From Baffinella frigidus (lineage: Eukaryota > Cryptophyceae > Cryptomonadales > Baffinellaceae), in assembly GCA_026770585.1 (NCBI GenBank), contig MU646411.1, forward strand, positions 649,188 through 660,776: a stretch of DNA of 11,589 nucleotides, in the 5' to 3' direction. Position numbers and translations under genes: made by a program. Numbering within the stretch: the stretch's first letter is position 1; each line of letters opens with the position of its first letter. This document shows positions 6,875 to 11,589 of this stretch, one piece after another. The notes under the pieces were generated by a model. That model saw only the letters and a program-made list of their open reading frames with translations. It had not been told where the DNA came from and made no database searches.

Positions 6875-6976
6875 GCTCGCGCGGCTGAGAGAGATTGGTA
6901 TTTTATTGCCGAACAACTAGCGCCAGCACCGCACCTCGCACGCCCCGTAGGACGTTCTGCCCTTACGCGCGGCTGA
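6875..6976 (+). pseudogene. Decayed copy of the coiled-coil exon
   Basis: GCTCGCGCGGCTGAGAGAGA at 6875 aligns with exon 3 of the preceding model (GCTGCCGCGGACAAGAGAGA), and both continue into TTTTATTG. It encodes ARAAERDWYFIAEQLA in the same frame, then reaches TGA at 6974. The acceptor would be AAG rather than CAG. It shares GCGCGGCTGAG with the start of the next exon. I read it as a further, degenerating duplicate. Confidence 0.4.
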
Positions 6977-6983
6977 GACGCAG

Positions 6984-7617
6984 AAGCGGCGGGAGGCAGC
7001 CACGCAGCTCGACGATTGGCTCCGCAAAAGTTGCGGCCTGGTCAGTACTACAGAGCGCTCGCAGATCCTGGACCTCTTCGTTCTCAATCAGGTATCATAC
7101 ATTTGCCGGCGAACCGCCCGAATTGAGAGCCCTCCACGTCTCCAGCGAAAGACTTCCACGCAAGAGTGTAGGGCTGACCTGGGAAAACAAGCCAGTTCAC
7201 AGGGAATTTGTAACAACTTTCCGAAATTTCGATTTTTCTGTGGGAAGAATGTCCACTTAGGAACTTAAGAAATAGTCGAATTCGACTATTTCTGCTGTGG
7301 GCAACTCTGCCCTAGAATCTTGCGTGGTTCCACCAACCCTCCCGGTTGGACCAATTCATCGATTTCAGACTTGAAATTTACCCTTGCAGAGACCCCAGAT
7401 CTGGGGTCTCTGCAAGGGTAAATCAAGGGTAAACCTACAACCTAAAATCGACGATTTGGTCCAATCGTGAGGGCTGGTGGTTCTCTCTCCCGCCTTCTTT
7501 CTCCAACTGGACCTCCTCGAACCCCCGCAGTACAGGGTGGACTCTACGCCGGAGCTCTTCGCGCTCGACGAGGGAGACATCGACACGATCCTCGCCCCCC
7601 TCTCGCTGGGCAGGCGA
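6984..7617 (+). CDS. Two exons forming a SAM-like (sterile alpha motif) sequence
   Basis: Exon A 6984-7091 (acceptor GACGCAG, possibly starting a little upstream) and exon B 7531-7617 (acceptor CCCCGCAG) are joined by a 439-bp intron beginning GTATCA. Both ends are phase 0 and codons are strongly G/C-ending. Exon A gives a charged lead followed by LDDWLRKSCGL and ILDLFVLNQ. Exon B gives YRVDSTPELFALDEGDID, then TILAPLSLGRR. The order W-L...G-L...I/F...VD...L-L-eD-I...I-L...L-G-R fits the core of a SAM domain, an all-helical protein or RNA interaction module of about 65 residues; the last helix would need another exon after the GTAGCT donor at 7618. Exon A could follow exon 2 of the upstream coiled-coil model in frame. 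The SAM call is by pattern, not by search. Confidence 0.5.
7268..7293. repeat. Perfect 26-bp palindrome in intron
   Basis: AGAAATAGTCGAA followed at once by its exact reverse complement, with no spacer, inside the intron between the two SAM-like exons. It lies about 80 bases before the larger foldback. Confidence 0.8.
7344..7466. mobile_element. Foldback with 48-bp perfect palindromic core
   Basis: The core 7376-7423 is a perfect palindrome: ATTTACCCTTGCAGAGACCC onward and its exact inverse, 24 + 24 bases with no spacer. Outer arms 7344-7365 and 7445-7466 are inverse at 19 of 22 positions (GGTTGGACCAATTCATCGAT side). The whole ~123-bp unit lies in the 439-bp intron of the SAM-like gene. A decayed copy of the core is at 8453-8490. 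No target duplication is evident. A MITE or other foldback insertion is the likely origin. Confidence 0.75.
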
Positions 7618-7743
7618 GTAGCTCCGATTCTCAGAGGAGACCCAACCCAGAAGTTGATTTCACAGGAGAAATCATAGGATAAATTACTATGGCAGAGGTA
7701 AATTTACCTATGAATCCTAATTAAATCAATAAGGCCCGAACAA

Positions 7744-7827
7744 TTCGGCGTGGAGTCCACCCTGCTCTTCGCGCTCGACGAGGAGGTCGTCGACACGATC
7801 CTCGCGCCCCTCTCGCTGGGCAGGCGA
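7744..7827 (+). pseudogene. Second copy of SAM-like exon B, acceptor lost
   Basis: 28 codons, open throughout, aligning with exon B at 7531-7617 one codon shorter (FGVESTLLFALDEEVVD, then TILAPLSLGRR). The donor (GTAACT) is kept, but the base triplet before the exon is CAA where copy one has CAG, so the acceptor is broken. The downstream intron is also duplicated (7618-7735 versus 7828-7929), including hairpin-forming GATTTC...GAAATC and AGGTAAATTTACCT. Frame and most residues are preserved, so the duplication is recent or was selected for some time. It could still be used through another acceptor. Confidence 0.6.
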
Positions 7828-7929
7828 GTAACTCCGATTTTCAAAAGAGAACCAACCCAAAAGATGATTTCATAGGAGAAATCATAGAAGAAATTACTAT
7901 GGCATAGGTAAATTTACTTATGAATCCAG

Positions 7930-8010
7930 ATGTGAATCCCGAAAAGCTTTTCGCGCTCGAGGAGGAGGTCGTCGACACGATCCTCGCCCCACTCTCGCTC
8001 AGGCAAGTCG
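7930..8010 (+). pseudogene. Third copy of SAM-like exon B
   Basis: Reads NPEKLFALEEEVVDTILAPL and then SLRQ before a GT. A CAG acceptor (7927-7929) is present, but its phase does not match a phase-0 donor, and one codon is lost near the end (LGRR becomes RQ). It is about 181 bp from copy two. It is best read as a decaying duplicate, although the frame is intact. Confidence 0.5.
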
Positions 8011-8055
8011 TTCGAAACCATGGGTGGTTCTCTTGCTAGAGCCGGCCAGAGCCGA

Positions 8056-8108
8056 GGCCCCCCCCTCTCGCTCGGCAGGCCAGTAATTCCGATTTATGAA
8101 AAGAGGTT
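8056..8108 (+). pseudogene. Fourth, partial copy of SAM-like exon end plus donor
   Basis: CCCCTCTCGCTCGGCAGG, then CCAGTAATTCCGATTTATGA, aligns with the last codons, donor and first intron bases of the earlier copies. The 5' part of the exon is missing. A weaker echo (TCTCGCTCAGCAGGCG) sits at 8311-8326. Confidence 0.5.
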
Positions 8109-8109
8109 C

Positions 8110-8450
8110 CCTGTCTTGCCAAGCCCATGCCATCGCCAAGCTCAAGGTCGGTATCGCCACTTGACACTCTCCCTACCGCTTTGGTGGGAGGTGGAGTTAG
8201 AATCCATCCGGAAAATGCTCGAATGAGCGGCGGACACGGGGTACAGAAGTGGCACAATGCGTAGCATGTGAGGCGCTGACGCTGGTTGTTTGGCAATAAA
8301 TTATCAATCTCTCGCTCAGCAGGCGCAAGATCGTCAAGCGCGCGTGGCTCGAGATGCGTCCACAAGCCACCAGCCCTCCGAGGTTGCTCAAATAGTGCTC
8401 TGGAACTATTTTTTTTAAAAAATAATTGGTAAACAATGTGTCAAATTAAG
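8110..8450. other. No defensible gene
   Basis: Apart from the weak exon echo near 8311 and an A/T palindromic tract (about 8407-8424), I see only mixed sequence. A 109-codon open frame on the minus strand shows no domain-like pattern and overlaps the inverse of the exon echo, so I leave it out. Confidence 0.4.
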
Positions 8451-8452
8451 TC

Positions 8453-8490
8453 GCAGAGACCCCAGATCTAGAACTCTGCAAGGTGAAAAC
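8453..8490. repeat. Decayed copy of the intronic palindrome core
   Basis: CGCAGAGACCCCAGATCTAG followed by AACTCTGCAAGGTGAAA matches the centre and right arm of the 7376-7423 palindrome, with substitutions that break the symmetry on the right side. It shows that the palindrome belongs to a dispersed family. Confidence 0.65.
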
Positions 8491-8520
8491 AAAATGTGTT
8501 TGGTGGTGGGTGAGCATGTT

Positions 8521-8607
8521 AGTTGCCCCTTTGCACTGGATTTTCAGCTCTGAAAGTATTTTATGGCGAGCCCAGGTTTACGCTGGCAGAGCTCACAGTC
8601 AGGAGAA
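8521..8607 (+). repeat. Distant fragment of the 2997-3545 repeat family
   Basis: TTGCCCCTTTGCACTGGATT, GCTCTGAAAGT, TTTTATGGCGAGCCCAGG and GGCAGAGCT appear in the same order as in the units at 3108-3180 and 3350-3432, with moderate divergence. The family is therefore dispersed rather than confined to one array. Confidence 0.75.
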
Positions 8608-8708
8608 CCCCTCAGATTTCATGTGGTAACGTTCACTCCAGTCATCCTACACGGGACTGTATCCCCAGAGATTTGACCTGTGCTGCGCGCGCAACGTGGG
8701 ATATAAGC

Positions 8709-8762
8709 CTGGAAGAGATATGATAGAAGGGATTTCTGGAAGAGATATGATAGAAGGGATTA
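8709..8762 (+). repeat. 27-bp tandem duplication
   Basis: CTGGAAGAGATATGATAGAA and the following GGGATTT occur twice in a row (8709-8735, 8736-8762), differing only at the last base. It is very recent or gene-converted. Confidence 0.9.
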
Positions 8763-8766
8763 AGAC

Positions 8767-8800
8767 GAAAATATTCTTTGATTTAAGGTTTAATATTTTC
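8767..8800. repeat. 9-bp inverted repeat
   Basis: GAAAATATT at 8767-8775 and AATATTTTC at 8792-8800, with a 16-base centre. It is A/T-rich and could be a small hairpin; no run of T follows as in a bacterial terminator. Confidence 0.4.
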
Positions 8801-8860
8801 AACATCATTTAGGCTTTGAAATTGTGCCCCCTGCTGACCTGGTAGAGAGAGCGCAAAGCT

Positions 8861-8916
8861 CTAAACCGTACACCGACACCCGAAACCCCCAGTCCCAAAT
8901 CCTGAACCCTAAACCA
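8861..8916 (-). repeat. Short degenerate CCCTAAA-like stretch
   Basis: CTCTAAACC, CCCGAAACC, TCCTGAACC and CCTAAACC follow one another in telomere-like spacing. It is the only telomere-like sequence in the right half of the window. Confidence 0.6.
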
Positions 8917-9035
8917 GGGGCGCTGGTGGGGGGTGAAGACAGGGAAGGGGACTCCCGGCCCTTTAGGTGTTGATTTGTCCCAACAGCACCGGGGGGGCTG
9001 AATGTGATCCGAAAGGAAGCATGGCTTTTCTGCAG

Positions 9036-9424
9036 AACCAGTTCCGGTGTCCGCCTATGTTGGGAGCTCGAAGAACGTGAAGGACCTAAAGGAGGCGAAC
9101 ACCACGCCTTCCTGTAGAAAAGTTTTGCAGAAAAACGGAAAGCTCCCCGTGGATGAGCCCCGAGACCTCAGCTCGAAGTGTCTACTCGCGGAGCTGTGCG
9201 AGGTGTGTTGGTTTTTCCGACCCCAACCTAGGATTTCACCTGCCGCTCGCTGTGAGTAGTTACGCGTACACTATTACCTCGAAATCGAGAAAACACCACT
9301 CCGTAGGACCCTGTGGTAAACCAATGCCTGGGAGCCCAGGACCATCCCAGAGGCTGTGCGTTCTCTGAATTTTGAGGCAATACTGACGGTGTTGCGGTGC
9401 GCCGCTGAAGGGGTCCGGATCTAG
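9036..9424 (+). CDS. Unrecognised two-exon fragment, 3' end of a gene
   Basis: Exon 9036-9202 follows a textbook acceptor (CTTTTCTGCAG) and ends at GAG with donor GTGTGT. It reads PVPVSAYVGSSKNVKDLKEA and continues to KCLLAELCE, about 55 codons after a split codon. A phase-0 acceptor (CCCAGAG) allows joining to 9353-9424, giving AVRSLNFEAILTVLRCAAEG and VRI before TAG. The joined C-terminus is hydrophobic/charged and helix-like. I recognise no family. The first exon needs an upstream exon ending in phase 1, which I could not find, so the gene is either partial here or a remnant. The second acceptor is not pyrimidine-rich, which lowers confidence in the join. Confidence 0.35.
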
Positions 9425-9443
9425 GATCTGGGTTGGGCACCCC

Positions 9444-9457
9444 GGGAGTAGACTCCC
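9444..9457. repeat. Short hairpin GGGAGT-AG-ACTCCC
   Basis: Six-base perfect arms with a two-base centre, immediately before the 31-bp array. Possibly a boundary structure; otherwise chance. Confidence 0.4.
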
Positions 9458-9460
9458 TTA

Positions 9461-9577
9461 AGAGCCAAGAACCCGTCTTGGTTAGCGCTAGGAGCCAAGA
9501 AAACCGTCTTGGTTAGCGCTAGGACCCCGAAAACCGTCTTGGTTAGCGCTAACCGTCTTGGTTAGCGCTAGGACCCC
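9461..9577 (+). repeat. Structured tandem array, about 31-bp unit
   Basis: Three units, GGAGCCAAGAAAACCGTCTT then GGTTAGCGCTA (9461-9490, 9491-9521, 9522-9551), and a truncated fourth (9552-9570), ending in GGACCCC. In the first two units CCAAGA pairs with TCTTGG across a short loop. Every unit ends in a GTTAGCGCTA-type palindrome; the third unit has lost the CCAAGA arm (GGACCCC replaces it). Confidence 0.85.
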
Positions 9578-9633
9578 TTCCTGCAATTGTCCGCCGGAGG
9601 TTTTTGGAATACAACTGTTAGTGCAAGAGGAAG

Positions 9634-9735
9634 CGGTCTAGACCGTGTGTGACGCTAGACCGTGTGCGGCGCACGCGCGAGCGAACAGGGGTTGTTGATA
9701 GGTCCTAGGCAGGTCCTAGGGCCCTACGGTAGGGC
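9634..9735. repeat. Cluster of short palindromes and direct repeats
   Basis: CGGTCTAGACCG (9634-9645) is a perfect palindrome. CTAGACCGTGTG repeats at about 9639 and 9655. AGGTCCTAGG repeats at 9700 and 9711. GCCCTACGGTAGGGC (9721-9735) has seven-base perfect arms, and a relative occurs at about 9949-9960. Confidence 0.65.
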
Positions 9736-9758
9736 GTATGTGCCTACTGGCCACTCAC

Positions 9759-10080
9759 GGGATGTGATTTCAGGTAGGAAGACGACCCCCTGCTGCGAGG
9801 CCCAGGAAACGGTCAGGCGTGATAGTTCCCTCCACCAGCAACCTGTAGCAGCTTAGAACTGGGTCGGGTACTACTGTCGTAATTTTCAGCCAAACCAAGG
9901 GTATCTCCTTGAATCTCCCCGTCAGCAATTCCAAGGTCCCGAGGGCCTCCTACCGTAGGGTCGTACGAATAAATCAAAAACAAGAATTTCAATCCCGGAT
10001 TCTTGCAAGGACCCGGTAAAAGCTGCTACGGGTTGCTGGTGGCCGCTAGGGCCACCGTGGCCGAAATCACACATTCCCCC
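9759..10080. repeat. Long-range inverted repeat, arms about 280 bp apart at the ends
   Basis: 9832-9854 (CCACCAGCAACCTGTAGCAG...) is inverted at 10020-10042 with 22 of 23 matches. Farther out, GGGATGTGATTTCAGG (9759-9774) has a diverged inverse at 10061-10080. The order of the arms fits a decayed foldback with a centre of about 165 bases. Frames open on either strand here are mirror images of the repeat. Confidence 0.6.
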
Positions 10081-10288
10081 AAAGACATCTCCATCCCAGG
10101 GCGGCCAGGTCGCCTCCAAAACGTGTCCTTTTTTCAGCTCCAAAAAAATCTGAAGGGGGTCAATCGCAAAAGTCAACTACACCTGACCTCATGTCAACTT
10201 ATACAAAAATCGGTCCATTCACATGGAATGTTTCCTCTCAGCAACTTTTGATTGACTCCTATCACGTCAAAAGGCATTTCAGTTCGTG

Positions 10289-10382
10289 TCCTTTAGGTCC
10301 TTTAGGTTTGGCGAACAAAGGATTCTTCAAAAGTTGAGAGGTCGACTTTGATCCTTTGAGGTGGCTTTAGGTCCTTTAGGTT
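10289..10382 (+). repeat. Duplicated CTTTAGGTCCTTTAGGTT phrase
   Basis: The 18-base phrase occurs at 10291-10308 and 10365-10382, itself made of two CCTTTAGG units. A looser CCTTTGAGG (10353) lies between them. Confidence 0.75.
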
Positions 10383-10429
10383 TTAATTTCCCCCAACATA
10401 TGCCAACGACACGCCCTTCCGTAGAAAGG

Positions 10430-10850
10430 ACTGCAGTCACTTGACACTTATTGACTTTATTCGAAAGTGAGAATGCACGGTGCAAGAATTGAGGCGAGCT
10501 TAGGGCGGATTCTATGTGCTTTTTTAATTCGCGAAATACGTAATGCAAAGTCACTTATTGACTTTGAGTTACTTCGAATCTGAGCAAATATTCAGGAAAA
10601 GCGCAACGCTTCAGCCATAAAACAGTATTGAGACGGGAATCATGTTGAAACGCAACGTTTCGTGAATTGCATTATGTTTTCTTGGTACGTTTTTTAATGC
10701 AATTAAAATCGCAAAGTTTCATTATGTATCACACAATTCGAGCTCAAAGTGGCCGTAAAACGTTTTAGGGCAACTTTGCATTCTGTATTCTGTATTCTGT
10801 CCTCACATATGTAGAATCCAGCCTTAGGACACTTATTGACACTTATTAGC
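10430..10850. repeat. AT-richer non-coding stretch with ACTTATTGAC motifs and hairpins
   Basis: ACTTATTGAC occurs at 10446, 10553 and 10831, the last followed by ACTTATTAGC. GAAACG-CAA-CGTTTC (10647-10661) and AATTGCATTA/TAATGCAATT (10665-10674 and 10695-10704) are perfect hairpins in tandem. TATTCTG repeats three times (about 10780-10798). GCAACG(C/T)TT and GCAAAGTTTC words recur. Composition is clearly more A/T-rich than 5300-9600. No convincing frame. Confidence 0.6.
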
Positions 10851-11381
10851 CAATTTTGGCTGTTTGGACAGTGATGTGCCCGTAACCTGAAACCCCATAA
10901 GCAACCTTCATCATTTTTTGGGTTGCGTCCATCTAAAAGAGGATCCTTTTTGAATTGGCTCGGTCAAGGGGGCATATACACGGCCGTTTCGAATCAAAGG
11001 ACTTTAAAATTGTACCGGTTACGAAGGAACAACGTTTTACGGAGCAAAAGCATGCCAGGACGATGCGCGAAATCGCGCGGCTTCAATAGCAAAAAACGAC
11101 TTGTTGCCCGGTTTGCGTCGTCGTCAACCTCAAAAAAGAGTTTTCCCGCCATCGCTTTGTCACGTCCCCCTGTGTACCACGAGATTCCATTGTTACTTCT
11201 TAAGTTAACAGAGGTTCCACTTTTGCTTTGAGACGTCCCTCGCCGACGATTTCGCGGAGCAATTCAGCCGCGAGTTGAAAGTTGACTAATTCGAGATTTC
11301 GCAGGGTCGCACAATGCTGACACGTGTGATGTTTTCGCATCAACGGACGCAAAACATGAATTTCAGAGTTTGCATCGAATT
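10851..11381. other. No defensible gene
   Basis: A 102-codon plus-strand frame (10923-11231) begins with TTG, is Lys/Arg/Ser-rich without a recognisable motif and lacks the G/C-ending codon bias of the better exons, so I do not call it. GCGCG-AAAT-CGCGC (about 11065-11078) is a small hairpin. Nothing else stands out. Confidence 0.4.
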
Positions 11382-11588
11382 TCAGCCTTCTTTTTCACGT
11401 TTGTCGAAATTCTTCCTCAATTTCACCTCAATGGCGCACTTTGCATGCCTCAGGGGTCCTGCCGCGCCCGACATTTGTCCTCGGAATCCACCTGTATGGC
11501 TTGCCATCCAATTACGACCCTCCTTAAACTTCCTTTTGGCCCGTCTGGCAAGACCCCCGCGGGAGCGCCGCCGGAGGCAATTACCCGT
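11382..11588 (-). CDS. Possible partial open frame at window edge, unrecognised
   Basis: On the minus strand the frame is open for 68 codons from the right edge to TGA at 11384-11382. It is basic (RRAKRKFKEGRNWM near the middle, KLRKNFDKREKEG at the end). It includes a GC-rich stretch (11540-11575) with CCGCCGGAGG, a word also found near 595 and 9590 in shorter form. Length alone does not prove coding; a dispersed repeat end is the alternative. Confidence 0.2.
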   Translation of the reverse strand, partial: TGNCLRRRSRGGLARRAKRKFKEGRNWMASHTGGFRGQMSGAAGPLRHAKCAIEVKLRKNFDKREKEG

Positions 11589-11589
11589 T

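Overview
The window looks like nuclear DNA of a eukaryote with plant/alveolate-type TTTAGGG telomere repeats. Three things support this: long runs of TTTAGGG/CCCTAAA heptads, protein-like open stretches that are short and bounded by GT...AG splice sites, and no bacterial operon layout or ribosome-binding sites. Gene density is low and repeats dominate. A chromerid or another alveolate/algal genome is my best guess. It is a guess from repeat type and gene style, not a demonstrated match.

Layout. 1-5340 is a repeat mosaic of subtelomeric character. Blocks of degenerate telomeric heptads (1-205, 1325-1392, 2280-2990, 4918-5057, 5116-5340) switch orientation and alternate with local repeat families: a short GAGTTAC array (412-530), a ~220-bp family (528-1185), a CGTCGAC module with a ~32-bp minisatellite (1401-2225), a ~250-bp family (2997-3545) and a ~200-360-bp GGAAAACCTGCC family (3545-4880). 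Two foldback elements lie here. One is a clean 141-bp MITE-like element at 4406-4546, with 53-bp terminal inverted repeats and an AGAC target duplication; neighbouring uninterrupted repeat copies act as natural empty sites.

5302-9424 holds the only coding signal I can defend. On the minus strand, three exons (6025 to 5302) join in phase; the last two resemble the C-terminal part of a heavy-metal-associated (HMA) fold without its CxxC, and the reading frame ends inside telomere-like heptads. On the plus strand, 6301-6803 is a three-exon model with phase-0 introns that encodes a small Lys/Glu/Ala-rich, coiled-coil-like protein. Its exon-intron unit has been duplicated. Downstream, two exons (6984-7091 and 7531-7617) join in phase into a SAM-like (sterile alpha motif) sequence. 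The second SAM-like exon has been copied further, at 7744-7827, about 7930-8010 and 8056-8108, with increasing decay. The intron between the two SAM-like exons carries a 48-bp perfect palindrome inside a larger foldback. A separate unrecognised exon pair lies at 9036-9424.

9461-11589 is mainly non-coding: a structured 31-bp tandem array, a long-range inverted repeat (9759-10080), a more AT-rich stretch with recurring ACTTATTGAC and CTTTAGGTCC motifs and small hairpins, and one open frame running off the right edge on the minus strand. I found no tRNA, rRNA, CRISPR, viral or toxin gene. The splice models are reading-frame inferences without transcript data.
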